From NCBI RefSeq assembly GCF_014192155.1, contig NZ_JACHXO010000009.1:186001-250000 (forward strand): a stretch of 64,000 nt of DNA. Reading direction: 5' to 3'. This document shows, piece after piece, positions 27,394 to 36,569 of this stretch (its first letter is position 1; each line of letters begins with the position of its first letter). Under the pieces are notes generated by a model that ran no database searches, was not told where the DNA came from, and worked only from the letters and a program-made list of their open reading frames with translations. A program made the position numbers and the translations under genes. The stretch comes from Roseateles terrae. Its GTDB lineage: Bacteria; Pseudomonadota; Gammaproteobacteria; Burkholderiales; Burkholderiaceae_C.

Positions 27394-29295
27394 ATGCGAC
27401 GTTTGATGGCCTCGACCCGAGGCCTGGCCACGGCCCTGCTGTTTGGTGTCTCTTCCTGTTTCGTGCCCTGCTTCGCACAGGGCGTGGGTGCCTCCGCCCC
27501 TGCGTCTGCCCCTGCGTCCTCCGCTGTTGCGGTCGGGGCTTCGGCGGCGGTGCCCGCAGGCCCTGAGAAGGTGCTGCGCGTGGCCTATCGTCAGGCCGAG
27601 ACCGGCTTTGATCCGGCCTATGTGACTGACCTCTATTCGCGCAACATCCTGGCCAACATCTTCGACACACCGCTGCGCTTCAGCTATCTGAAGCGGCCCT
27701 ATCAGCTCGAGCCGTCCGTCACCGACGGGCTGCCGGAGGTGCTGGACAACGCCACCCGCTTCGTCTTCAAGTTCAAGCCCGGCATCTACTTCGCGGACGA
27801 TCCGGTGTTCAAGGGCAAGAAGCGCGAGCTGACCGGCGCCGATCTCATCTATTCCATCAAGCGTCACTACGACCCGCAGGTCAAGAGTGGCCACCTCTAT
27901 CGCCTGCAGGGCGCGGGCATCCTCGGTCTGGATGAAGTGCGCAATGCCGCGCTCAAGGGCGGCAAGCCCTTCGACTACGACCGCCCGGTGGACGGCCTGC
28001 GTCTGCTGGACAAATACACCGTCGAGATTCGCGTGCGCAACAGCGACCCGCGCTTCACCTACAACTTCGCCGACCCGATGCTGAGCCTCGTCGCCCGCGA
28101 GGTGGTCGAAGCGTATGCCGGCCATGTGGGGGAGCATCCGGTGGGCACCAATGCCTATCTGCTGTCGCAGTGGCGTCGCTCCTCGCTGATCGTGCTGACC
28201 CGCAATCCCAATTTCCGCGAGGTCTACTATCGCGAAACGGTGCCGGCACACCGGCCGGATCTGGCCGAGGATGTGAAGCAGCTGCAGGGCCGTCGCCTGC
28301 CGATGATCGACCGTGTGGAAGTGTCCATCATTGAAGAGAGCCAGCCGCGCTGGCTGTCCTACCTGCGCCGTGAGTTCGACCTGCTGGACGACCTGCCCAA
28401 TGAATTCGCACCGGTCGCCATTCCGCAGAACAAGCTGGCGCCCAACCTGGCCAAGCAGGGTCAGCGCGCCGTCCGCTACGAGCGGGCGGACATCAGCATG
28501 AGCTACTTCAACATGGAAGATCCGGTGGTGGGGGGCTACACCGCCGACAAGATCGCGCTGCGCCGTGCCATTGGCCTGGCGATCAATCTGGATGAGCAGG
28601 TCCGCCTGCCCCGCCGCGGCCAGGCCAAGCCGGCCCAGGGGATCATCTCGCCGGGGGTGTTTGGCTACGACCCGCAGTTGAAGTCCGAGATGGGCGAGTT
28701 CGACCGGGCCCGCGCCAAGGCGTTGCTCGACCTGTATGGCTATGTCGACAAGGACGGCGACGGCTGGCGCGACCTGCCCGATGGCAGCCCGCTGACCATC
28801 GAATACACCACCGAGCCGGATGCTCAGAAGCGCCAGCTGGCCGAGCTCTGGCAGAAGAACATGACGGCCATCAACGTGCGCATCCGCTTCAAGATCGGCA
28901 AGTGGCCGGAGAACCTGAAAGCTGCGAACGCGGGCCGGCTGCAGATGTGGGGCCTGGGCTGGAGCGCCGACGTGCCGGATGGTGAGAACTTCCTGGGTCT
29001 GGCCTACGGGCCGAGCAAGGGTCAATCCAACAAGTCGCGTTTTGACCTGCCGGAATACAACCGCCTGTACGACCAGCAGCATTCCATGCCGGACGGTCCG
29101 GAGCGCCTGGCGATCATGCAGAAGATGCAGCGCATGGCGGTGGCCTACATGCCGTTCAAGGCGGAGACCCACCGGGTCTTCACCGACATCACGCAGCCGT
29201 GGGTGATCGGCTACGACAAGAACCTCTATCAGCGCGACTTCTGGGCTTATGTCGATATCGATACCGATGTGCTGCGCAAGTCGCAGTCCCACTGA
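27394..29295 (+). CDS. Peptide ABC transporter substrate-binding protein, copy 1
   Basis: A 633-residue periplasmic binding protein of family SBP_bac_5 (OppA/DppA/YejA type). The signal peptide MRRLMASTRGLATALLFG ends near FAQG. A low-complexity Ala/Ser/Pro linker of about 30 residues follows. The mature part begins KVLRVAYRQAETGFDPAYVTDLYSRNI. The family core VTDGLPEVLDNATRFVFKFKPGIYFADDP is clear. The size and motifs fit the large YejA-like subgroup. GAGGA lies ten bases before the ATG. It is the first of three tandem paralogues, divergent from the matching permease operon. Confidence 0.9.
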   Translation: MRRLMASTRGLATALLFGVSSCFVPCFAQGVGASAPASAPASSAVAVGASAAVPAGPEKVLRVAYRQAETGFDPAYVTDLYSRNILANIFDTPLRFSYLKRPYQLEPSVTDGLPEVLDNATRFVFKFKPGIYFADDPVFKGKKRELTGADLIYSIKRHYDPQVKSGHLYRLQGAGILGLDEVRNAALKGGKPFDYDRPVDGLRLLDKYTVEIRVRNSDPRFTYNFADPMLSLVAREVVEAYAGHVGEHPVGTNAYLLSQWRRSSLIVLTRNPNFREVYYRETVPAHRPDLAEDVKQLQGRRLPMIDRVEVSIIEESQPRWLSYLRREFDLLDDLPNEFAPVAIPQNKLAPNLAKQGQRAVRYERADISMSYFNMEDPVVGGYTADKIALRRAIGLAINLDEQVRLPRRGQAKPAQGIISPGVFGYDPQLKSEMGEFDRARAKALLDLYGYVDKDGDGWRDLPDGSPLTIEYTTEPDAQKRQLAELWQKNMTAINVRIRFKIGKWPENLKAANAGRLQMWGLGWSADVPDGENFLGLAYGPSKGQSNKSRFDLPEYNRLYDQQHSMPDGPERLAIMQKMQRMAVAYMPFKAETHRVFTDITQPWVIGYDKNLYQRDFWAYVDIDTDVLRKSQSH

Positions 29296-31156
29296 TCCCC
29301 ATCTCCCTTCAAACGCCCGCTCCAGCCGACGTCGCTGGGCGCGGGCCGCCGCAGTGCCCATGCTGCTGGCGGCGCTGCTGGCCGGCCCGGTCGCCAGCCT
29401 GACGGCGCTGGCGCAGGCGTCCCAGGCCGACGGCAGCCCGCCCAAGGTGCTGCGTTTTGCGCTGCGGGTGGCCGAGACCGGGTTCGATCCGGCCAAGGTC
29501 AGCGATCTCTACTCCCGCATGATCACGCCCCACATCTTCGAGGGGCTCTACACCTACGATCACCTCGCCCGGCCCGCCCGCATGAAGCCGCTCACGGCCG
29601 CGGCGATGCCGGAAGTCAGCGATGACTTCCGCGTCTGGACGGTGCGCATCCGGCCCGGCATCTACTTCGCCGACGATCCTGCCTTCAAAGGCCGCCCACG
29701 TGAGCTGACGGCGCAGGACTATGTCTATTCGATCAAGCGCTTCGCCGACCCGGCGGTGATGTCGCCCAGCTGGGGTGAGATCGAAGAGCTGGGCTTGATC
29801 GGCTTGAACGACTACCGGACGCAGGTGCGCAAGCGCGGCATTGCGTTTGACTACGACAAACCCATTGAAGGCCTGAAGGCGCTGGACCGCTACACCTTGC
29901 AGTTCAAGGTGGCGGAGACCCGTCCGCGGCTGATGGAGAATTTCGCGCAAAGCGACCTGTATGGCGCGGTGGCGCGGGAAGTGATTGAGGCCTATCCCGG
30001 CCAGTCCGCCGCGCATCCGGTGGGCACGGGGCCGTTCATGCTGACCCAGTGGCGGCGCAGCTCCCGCATGGTGCTGGAGCGCAATCCCGTTTACCGGCCG
30101 CGTTTCTACGATCAGGAAGTGCAGCCGGCACCGGAGGACGCCGAGGGCCAGGCCCTGGCGGCTCGCTTCAAGGGTCGCCGTCTGCCGATGATTGATCGCG
30201 TCGAGATCAATGTGATCGAGGAGAACCAGCCGCGCTGGCTGTCCTTCCTCAGCGGCGAGTTCAACTTCATTGAACGTGTGCCCGAGGATTACATCAGCCA
30301 GGCGCTGCCCAACGGTCATCTGGCCCCGAATCTGGCGAAGCAGGGCATGAAGGCCTATCGCGTCTCGGCGACCGATGTGCTGTTCACCGCCTTCAACATG
30401 GAAGACGCGGTGGTGGGCGGCTACACGCCGGACAAGGTCGCCCTGCGCCGCGCCATTGGCCTGGCCATGGATGTGGACCGCGAACTGCGGGTGGCCCGCC
30501 GCGGCCAGGGCTATGTGGCGCAGTCGCTTTACCTGCCCAATACCAGCGGCTTCGATCCCGCCTTCAAGAGCGAGGTGGGGGACTTTGATCCCGCCCGCGC
30601 CAAGGCCTTGCTGGATCTCTACGGCTATGTGGACAAGGACGGCGACGGCTGGCGCGATCAGCCGGACGGCCGCCCGCTGGTGCTGGAAAGCCTCACCACG
30701 CCGGAGCTGTTCCAGCGCCAGATCGATGAGATCTATCAGAAGAATCTGGCAGCCGTCGGTCTGAAGCTGGTCTTCAAGACCGGCAAGTGGCCGGAGAACC
30801 TCAAGGCGATGCGGGCGGGTCGGTATTCCATCTGGTCGCTGGCGACGTCGGGCTCCAAGCCCGATGGACAGGACTCTCTGGCGCGGATGTACTCGGGTCA
30901 GATCAACGGTCAGAACTACGCACGTTTCTCATTGCCGGCCCTGGACAAGCTGTATGACGAGGCCAGCCATCTGCCGGATGGCCCGGAACGCGAGGCGGTG
31001 TTTCTGCAGACCAAACGCATCGCTGCGGCCTACATGCCCTACAAATATCGGGCGCACCGCTACATCACCGACATCACACGGCCGGAAGTGGTCGGCTACC
31101 GGCGCGCGCCCTTCTGGCAGAACTGGTGGGAGTATGTGGACATTGATCCGAACTGA
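29249..31156 (+). CDS. Peptide ABC transporter substrate-binding protein, copy 2
   Basis: A 635-residue paralogue of the preceding protein, with KVLRFALRVAETGFDPAKVSDLYSRMI and DDFRVWTVRIRPGIYFADDPAFKG. The N-terminus has SSRRRWARAAAV followed by a hydrophobic stretch ending ALAQA, so export is expected; the Arg cluster resembles a Tat motif only loosely. The start is uncertain. ATG 29249 overlaps the previous gene by 47 bases and sits inside its codons for the conserved Tyr-Val-Asp-Ile end. ATG 29267 or 29360 are alternatives, and none has a good ribosome site. Translation is probably coupled to the upstream gene. Confidence 0.85.
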   Translation: MSISIPMCCASRSPTDPHLPSNARSSRRRWARAAAVPMLLAALLAGPVASLTALAQASQADGSPPKVLRFALRVAETGFDPAKVSDLYSRMITPHIFEGLYTYDHLARPARMKPLTAAAMPEVSDDFRVWTVRIRPGIYFADDPAFKGRPRELTAQDYVYSIKRFADPAVMSPSWGEIEELGLIGLNDYRTQVRKRGIAFDYDKPIEGLKALDRYTLQFKVAETRPRLMENFAQSDLYGAVAREVIEAYPGQSAAHPVGTGPFMLTQWRRSSRMVLERNPVYRPRFYDQEVQPAPEDAEGQALAARFKGRRLPMIDRVEINVIEENQPRWLSFLSGEFNFIERVPEDYISQALPNGHLAPNLAKQGMKAYRVSATDVLFTAFNMEDAVVGGYTPDKVALRRAIGLAMDVDRELRVARRGQGYVAQSLYLPNTSGFDPAFKSEVGDFDPARAKALLDLYGYVDKDGDGWRDQPDGRPLVLESLTTPELFQRQIDEIYQKNLAAVGLKLVFKTGKWPENLKAMRAGRYSIWSLATSGSKPDGQDSLARMYSGQINGQNYARFSLPALDKLYDEASHLPDGPEREAVFLQTKRIAAAYMPYKYRAHRYITDITRPEVVGYRRAPFWQNWWEYVDIDPN

Positions 31157-33065
31157 TCGGCTGCGTGGTCCCGCCGGTCTCAAGCCGGTCAGCGCCATCC
31201 TTCTGCGGGCTGCCGCTGCGGTCGGGGCGGCGCTGGTCGCCTTGGGCGCGATGGCAGCATCCTCGACCTCCGAGGGGAAGACATCGGACGCGGCGCCTGC
31301 TGCTGCATCTGTCGCTGCCCCTGCCCCTGTGGAGGCGCGCGAAAAGGTGCTCCGCTACGCCTTCCTCGTGGCGGAAAGCACTTTCGATCCGGCTCAGATC
31401 AGCGATCTCTATTCGCGCACGGTGACGGCGCACATCTTCGAATCGCTCTACAACTACGACTATCTTGCGCGGCCTTACCTGCTCAAGCCCAACACAGCCG
31501 CTGCCATGCCCGAGGTGTCGGACAACTTCCGCACCTGGACCATCCGCCTGCAGCCCGGCATCTATTTTTCGGACGACCCCGCCTTCAAGGGTCGGCGCCG
31601 TGAACTGACCGCCCAGGACTACGTCTACAGTCTCAAGCGCTTCTTCGACCCGGCGGTGAAGTCGCCGCTGTATTCCAGCTTCCGTCAGGAAGGCATCCAG
31701 GGACTGGAGGCGCTGCGCGAAGACGCGCTCAAGCGCAAGCAGCCGTTCAATTACGACAAACCGGTGGAGGGCGTGAAAGCGCTGGACCGCTACACGCTGC
31801 AGTTCAACCTCGAATCCCCACGGCCGCGCTTTCTCTACAACCTGGCCGGCGGCGACACCTACGGCGCCATGGCGCGTGAAGTGGTGGAGCGATATGGCGC
31901 CAGCGTCGGTGAACATCCGGTGGGCACCGGCCCCTTCAAGCTGGAGAAATGGCGGCGCAGTTCCTTCATCCGTCTGGTGCGCAACCCGCAGTTCCGTGAG
32001 GTGCTGTATGACGTGCAGCCGAATGCCGACGATGCCGAAGGGCAGGCGCTCAAGGCCCGCTTCCAGGGCCGCCGGCTGCCGCTGGTGGATGCGGTGGAGA
32101 TCAGCATCATCGAAGAAGGCCAGCCGCGCTGGTTGTCCTTCCTCAACCGCGAATTCGACCTGATGTACACGTTGCCGGAGGAATACGCGGATGTCGCGTT
32201 GCCCCACGGCAAGCTGGCGCCCAACCTGGCCAGACAGGGCATGCATCTGCACCGGGTGCTGGCGAGCGATCGCTACCTCTTCTACTTCAACATGGAAGAT
32301 CCGGTGGTGGGCGGCTACACGCCGGAGAAGGTGGCGTTGCGCCGGGCCATTGCGCTGGCAACGGATGTGCAGGCCGAGATCGCCATTGCCCGCAAGGGGC
32401 AGGCGATTCCGGCGCAGTCGGTGGTCAGTCCGATGAGCTGGGGGTATGACGAGCAATACCGCTCGGAGAATGGCGAGACGGACCTGGCCCGTGCCCGCGC
32501 GCTGCTCGATGTCTATGGCTATGTGGACAAGGATGGCGACGGCTGGCGCGACCTGCCGGATGGAAGCCCGCTGGTGCTGGAGGTGGCCTCCACGCCGGAC
32601 TCGCGTTCCAAGCCCTATGACGAGCTCTGGAAGCGCGACATGGACCGGCTGGGCATCCGCTTGAAGATTCGCCTGGCGCGGTGGCCGGAGAACCTGAAGT
32701 CCGCACGTGCGGGGCAACTGCAGATCTGGCAGCTGGGCTTCAACAATTCGACGCCGGATGCGCAGCTGGGCATGGAGCTGCTGTACGGGCCGGCCTCGGG
32801 CGGCCAGAACCTCGGCCGCTTCAAGCTGGACCGCTTTGACGAGCTGTATCGCGAGATGCTGGTGCTGCCGGACGGCCCGGAGCGGCTGGCGCGACTGCGG
32901 GAAGTGCAGCGACTGACGACGGCCTACATGCCGCAGAAGTACCGGGTCCACCGCATGGTGATCGACATCACCCAACCTTGGGTGCTGGGCTATCGCCGGC
33001 CGTTCTTCAACCAGCTGTTCTGGCCATACGTCGACATCGAGACGGAGAAGCAGCCGAAGTTTTGA
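31134..33065 (+). CDS. Peptide ABC transporter substrate-binding protein, copy 3
   Basis: A 643-residue third paralogue. The signal region is MWTLIRTDRLRG, then AILLRAAAAVGAALVALGAM, with cleavage near AMAA and an Ala/Pro-rich linker before EKVLRYAFLVAESTFDPAQISDLYSRT. The ATG at 31134 overlaps the previous gene by 23 bases, at the same place in the upstream paralogue's Tyr-Val-Asp-Ile codons as seen for copy 2. A hairpin follows its stop codon. The three proteins share blocks such as YVDKDGDGWRDLPDG and WPENLK along their length, so they arose by tandem duplication. They may bind different peptides for the one transporter. Confidence 0.9.
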   Translation: MWTLIRTDRLRGPAGLKPVSAILLRAAAAVGAALVALGAMAASSTSEGKTSDAAPAAASVAAPAPVEAREKVLRYAFLVAESTFDPAQISDLYSRTVTAHIFESLYNYDYLARPYLLKPNTAAAMPEVSDNFRTWTIRLQPGIYFSDDPAFKGRRRELTAQDYVYSLKRFFDPAVKSPLYSSFRQEGIQGLEALREDALKRKQPFNYDKPVEGVKALDRYTLQFNLESPRPRFLYNLAGGDTYGAMAREVVERYGASVGEHPVGTGPFKLEKWRRSSFIRLVRNPQFREVLYDVQPNADDAEGQALKARFQGRRLPLVDAVEISIIEEGQPRWLSFLNREFDLMYTLPEEYADVALPHGKLAPNLARQGMHLHRVLASDRYLFYFNMEDPVVGGYTPEKVALRRAIALATDVQAEIAIARKGQAIPAQSVVSPMSWGYDEQYRSENGETDLARARALLDVYGYVDKDGDGWRDLPDGSPLVLEVASTPDSRSKPYDELWKRDMDRLGIRLKIRLARWPENLKSARAGQLQIWQLGFNNSTPDAQLGMELLYGPASGGQNLGRFKLDRFDELYREMLVLPDGPERLARLREVQRLTTAYMPQKYRVHRMVIDITQPWVLGYRRPFFNQLFWPYVDIETEKQPKF

Positions 33066-33069
33066 AGGG

Positions 33070-33091
33070 GCCGAATCGGTCAACATTCGGC
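33070..33091 (+). terminator. Hairpin after the binding-protein genes
   Basis: GCCGAAT (33070-33076) and ATTCGGC (33085-33091) form a 7-base perfect stem with an 8-base loop, five bases after the stop codon. There is only a weak T-rich stretch downstream, so it may be a terminator or an RNA 3'-end stabiliser. Confidence 0.45.
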
Positions 33092-33138
33092 GCCGCTTTG
33101 TTGACGAAAGTTGACATCGCCCCTACAGTGGTCGGCCT

Positions 33139-34263
33139 ATGCTGAACTTCAATCTCGTCCAGCAGGTCATGACATCGCGTGGCCTGAACCAGGCGGCGCT
33201 GGCGCAAGCCTGCGGCGTCAGCCGCGAAGCCGTGTCGAAGTGGTTTGCAGGAGAGTCTCTACCTCGACCGGCGAAGCTCAGAGCGTTGGCCGATACGCTG
33301 GGGGTGGACGTGGGGGCCCTTCAGACGCCCGCGGCGCCGACCCCGGTCATCGCATATCGGACGCACCTGCGCGAGCCGCTGACCGAGAAGTCGCGCGCAG
33401 CAGCGGTCGAAATGGCGCATCACTTTCGCCAGTTGCAGCCGTTCATGGCGCCGGGGCTGTTCACAGCGCGTGTGCTCCAGGACCCGCGAGATGACGAAGG
33501 CTTCGTGCGGGAAGTGGTCGCCGGGGTGCGTGCTTCCCTTCAACTGGTGGACGATCAGTCCCCGAGTTGGCACCAACTGATCGGGCAGCTCCAACAGGCC
33601 GGCGCTCAAATGGTGCCGGTGCTATGGGGACGCGAGAAGGTCGGGCATGAGAATGCGTTGACCGTGCATCTGCCGGAGGGGCGTCACACGTGGGTCGTGA
33701 TGAGCCTCTCGGCGTGTGCAGACGACTTCAAGTATTGGCTTGCGCATGAACTGGGGCATTGCCTGTCACTGCACCGTTTGAATGGAGACGATGGGGAACG
33801 GTTCGCCGAGCGTTTTGCCCAGCTGCTGGTCTTCCCGGACACCTTGGCGGACGTGTGGCTGAACCGTCTGCGAGAGGCGTCCGACCCGCTTGCGGCGGCA
33901 CGGGATGGCGCCAGCCAGCATGGCGTGTCGGTGGTCACCGTGTTGAAGTCGGTGGACCGTCTCGCATTGGCACGTGGGGAAAAGCAGACCGGCCTTGCCA
34001 CGGACGCGTTTTATGAGGCCTGGGCCGAGGAGCGCGTGAAGCAAGCCACCGTTGCCTTTCAACTGTTCGGGACCGACGCCCCCACTGTTGATCGGTTCGT
34101 CGAGATCTCTGAAGCGTTCTTCCAGACCTCGGTGTTCGCTGGCATCTCGCGGCTGCAGCGTGCTGAAGGCGGGCACTCCCCAGCGTTCGTGCGTGGATTG
34201 CTCAACATCGATCTGCCACAGGCGCTGGAGCTTTCGACGTATCTCAGCCAACGTCAGCGCTGA
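33139..34263 (+). CDS. Xre-type HTH / ImmA-IrrE metallopeptidase fusion
   Basis: A 374-residue two-domain protein. Residues about 5-58 form an Xre helix-turn-helix (LNQAALAQACGVSREAVSKWFAGES). The central region carries the zinc peptidase motif AHELGHCLSLH at about 202-212, with HExxH complete and a probable third ligand Glu in GERFAERFAQLL. Such fusions (COG2856) act as site-specific proteases that relieve repression or serve as the antitoxin-like partner in toxin-antitoxin and stress modules. The promoter region carries two direct TTGAC repeats 10 bases apart (33101-33116), possibly an autoregulatory site. The PIN-domain gene downstream is convergent and overlaps by ten bases. Confidence 0.87.
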   Translation: MLNFNLVQQVMTSRGLNQAALAQACGVSREAVSKWFAGESLPRPAKLRALADTLGVDVGALQTPAAPTPVIAYRTHLREPLTEKSRAAAVEMAHHFRQLQPFMAPGLFTARVLQDPRDDEGFVREVVAGVRASLQLVDDQSPSWHQLIGQLQQAGAQMVPVLWGREKVGHENALTVHLPEGRHTWVVMSLSACADDFKYWLAHELGHCLSLHRLNGDDGERFAERFAQLLVFPDTLADVWLNRLREASDPLAAARDGASQHGVSVVTVLKSVDRLALARGEKQTGLATDAFYEAWAEERVKQATVAFQLFGTDAPTVDRFVEISEAFFQTSVFAGISRLQRAEGGHSPAFVRGLLNIDLPQALELSTYLSQRQR

Positions 34264-34849
34264 GCATCGGGCGGATCGCTGGCAAACAGTCGTCGGAACT
34301 GAGCTTGCCAGCCCTTTGGGAGTCGCTCTGAGTTCTGCAACCACAGCCGGACGGTGGCGCGCACCGTAGTTGCATCCAAGGCGCCTTCCTCGACGAACAG
34401 CTTCAAGAGATCAAGGCTCGTGAACAGCCGACTGCGACGGCAACGGCTTTGGCATCGGCATGAGACAACTGGCGCAGGCTCTCCAAACCGCGGGTTTGGC
34501 ATATCCGTTCGAGAAAGTCATCGCCTTCTCTGCGGTAGTAGAGCGCGTCGTCCTCATACCGCTGATCTTCGTCCGGCGTGAGCGTCACGATGGCAGTAGA
34601 CAGATCCTTCTGTACGTCGCTCGAGCCCAGCCACGGGTGCCTGAGCGTGAGGCCTGACCGTTGACGTGTCTCCTCCGCAAGTTCGCGCAGGGTCACCAGA
34701 CGATGACCCATGGCCGTACTGCCAAGCAGCGGGCGCAGCGGAGAGAAGTACAAGCGAACGAAGCAGTTGGTGTCCACGACCACGATGCGTCGGGGCGACT
34801 CGGTACACGCCTGTGATGTGTCGGGGAGTGGGTCGGGGTTCTCTCTCAT
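34254..34849 (-). pseudogene. PIN-domain ribonuclease-like gene, frameshifted
   Basis: The first frame (ATG 34849 to TGA 34403) encodes a PIN domain: RRIVVVDTNCFVRLYF with the first catalytic Asp, a mid-chain LRELAEE, and ADAKAVAVAVG near the end, where it stops abruptly. The sequence continues in another frame down to 34254 as RLFTSLDLLKLFVEEGALDA and about 40 more residues, which is the expected end of a PIN domain with its last acidic residues. A single missing base near 34420-34445 explains this. No slippery heptamer is seen, so I infer a mutation or assembly error. The pairing with an Xre-ImmA protein suggests a toxin-antitoxin-like module, but the convergent order is unusual. Confidence 0.65.
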
Positions 34850-35117
34850 GGGGACGGGGCATCGCAGCGGAAGGCGGAAAAGTCTAGTGATGCCCCGGTG
34901 AATGCCACCTCGCTTCCCGCAAACTTGGGCCCGGTCACCGGATGACACCCTTGCACGCGGTTCGGAGGCGCGCCAGGGCTACACTGCCCGCCATGTCCTT
35001 CCCTCCTGCAACGCGACGGACCGCATCAGGTCCGATGACTTCGCCGTGCCATCGCGTCGCCGCTGCGGCCCGGCGCACGGTGGGCATCCCTGCGGCGCAG
35101 CGCTGCATGTCGGCCTG

Positions 35118-36569
35118 ATGTTCGGCTTCTTTCGCATTTCCTTCCGCCAGGTCCTGCTGATCGGCTTTCTGCTGATCGCCGGCTTGCTGTCGGCCGCATC
35201 GCTGGGCGCCTTGCTCACACTGGAACGCCTCACCGTGCAGGGCCGCGAAGCGGTGCTGCGCGCCGCCCGCATGGGCACGGAAGTGCAGCAGCTTGCCGAG
35301 CGCAGCATCAGCATGGAGCGCGCCGCGCGTCAGTACCTCGTGCTGGAAGACCGCAGCCTGCGCCAGCGCTTCGAGGACGACGCCGAAGATGCCGAGCGCC
35401 TGCTGCAGCAACTGCGCGAGCAGTCCCTGCAGCCCACCGCCCTCGACGCCTGGACCACCAAGCTCGCCGAGATCCGCAACTTGCTCGACCTCGTCGTCAA
35501 ACCCGGCCCCGCCCGTCGCAAGGAAGCCGACCTCACCGCCAAGTTCCGCGAACTCAGCGCCTTGACCGCGCAGCTCGCCGACAGGGTGCGGCAGCACACA
35601 CAGCAGAGCAACGGCTCCCTGCAGGACCAGCTGGAAAGCGGGCGCGTGAAACTGGGCCAGCAGGTGGTCGCGGCCATCGTGCTGTCGGTGCTGCTGGCCA
35701 TGGCCTTCGGCTTCTGGCTCACCCGCCCACTGCGACGGCTGGAGCAGGCCATCGTGCGGCTCGGGGAGAACCGCCTCGAAGAGCCGATCGACTTCCGCGG
35801 CCCCGCCGACTTGCAATCGCTCGGTCAGCGCCTGGACTGGCTGCGCCTGCGCCTGGGCGAACTGGATGCCGACAAGGCCCGTTTCCTGCGCCACATCTCC
35901 CATGAACTGAAGACGCCGCTGGCGGCGCTGCGTGAAGGTGTGTCGCTGCTGGAAGACGAAGTGGCCGGCGCGCTCAACGACAAACAACGTGAGGTCGCCC
36001 GCATTCTGAGGGACAACACGGCGGTGCTGCAGCGACAGATCGAGGACCTGCTGCGCTTCAACGCCGCCGCCTTTGAGGCCCGCCGCCTGCAGCGCCAGCC
36101 TACCGAGCTGGCCTCGTTGATCCAGGGCTCCATCCAGGCGCAGCGGCTGCAGTGGCAGGCGCGGAACCTGCGCATCACCGTCGAGGGCGGCCCTCAGGAG
36201 ATCGAGGTCGACCCGGACAAGCTGGGCGCCGCTTTCGGCAATCTGCTCTCGAACGCGATACGCTTCGCCCCGCCCGGTGGAGGAATACGTTTCGAACTGT
36301 CGCGACGGGACGGCCATTTGCTCATCGACCTGAGCGACGACGGTCCGGGCGTTGCGCCTGCCGACCAGGCCCGGATCTTCGAACCCTTCTACCGTGGCGA
36401 ACGCCAGCCGGAGGACGCCTTGCGCGGCACCGGCATTGGTTTGTCCATCGTCAAGGAGTACATCGCCGCGCATGGCGGGCAGATCGACCTGCTGCCCTCC
36501 GAGCGTGGTGCCCATTTCAGAATCAGCCTGCCATGCAGTCACACGCACCTTTCTCCCGCTCACGCCTGA
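35118..36569 (+). CDS. glrK: Sensor histidine kinase GlrK/QseE-like
   Basis: A 483-residue membrane kinase. Helix 1 (QVLLIGFLLIAGLLSAASLGALL) is followed by a helical periplasmic domain of about 150 residues. Helix 2 (VVAAIVLSVLLAMAFGFWLT) leads to a HAMP segment. The H-box is FLRHISHELKTPLAAL with the phosphorylated His near residue 262. The ATPase domain has NLLSNAIRFAPPG, DDGPGV and GTGIGLSIV. The gene order kinase, small lipoprotein, sigma-54 activator is that of glrK-qseG-glrR in enterobacteria and supports the name. ATG 35118 is chosen; the frame is open 72 codons further but that segment is unlike any kinase. Confidence 0.87.
   Translation: MFGFFRISFRQVLLIGFLLIAGLLSAASLGALLTLERLTVQGREAVLRAARMGTEVQQLAERSISMERAARQYLVLEDRSLRQRFEDDAEDAERLLQQLREQSLQPTALDAWTTKLAEIRNLLDLVVKPGPARRKEADLTAKFRELSALTAQLADRVRQHTQQSNGSLQDQLESGRVKLGQQVVAAIVLSVLLAMAFGFWLTRPLRRLEQAIVRLGENRLEEPIDFRGPADLQSLGQRLDWLRLRLGELDADKARFLRHISHELKTPLAALREGVSLLEDEVAGALNDKQREVARILRDNTAVLQRQIEDLLRFNAAAFEARRLQRQPTELASLIQGSIQAQRLQWQARNLRITVEGGPQEIEVDPDKLGAAFGNLLSNAIRFAPPGGGIRFELSRRDGHLLIDLSDDGPGVAPADQARIFEPFYRGERQPEDALRGTGIGLSIVKEYIAAHGGQIDLLPSERGAHFRISLPCSHTHLSPAHA

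Noticed and set aside
29249-29360. Firm Tat signal peptide on binding protein copy 2
   Set aside because: SSRRRWARAAAV has the Arg cluster but lacks the usual hydrophobic and Lys positions, and the paralogues have ordinary Sec-type signals.
27151-29496. Long open frame antisense to the first binding-protein gene
   Set aside because: It mirrors the codons of the conserved sense gene and has no domain features. The same holds for long frames antisense to murA, trpS and the third binding-protein gene.
34254-34849. Programmed -1 frameshift in the PIN gene
   Set aside because: No slippery heptamer or obvious downstream stimulatory structure near the shift point; a simple base loss is the more economical explanation.
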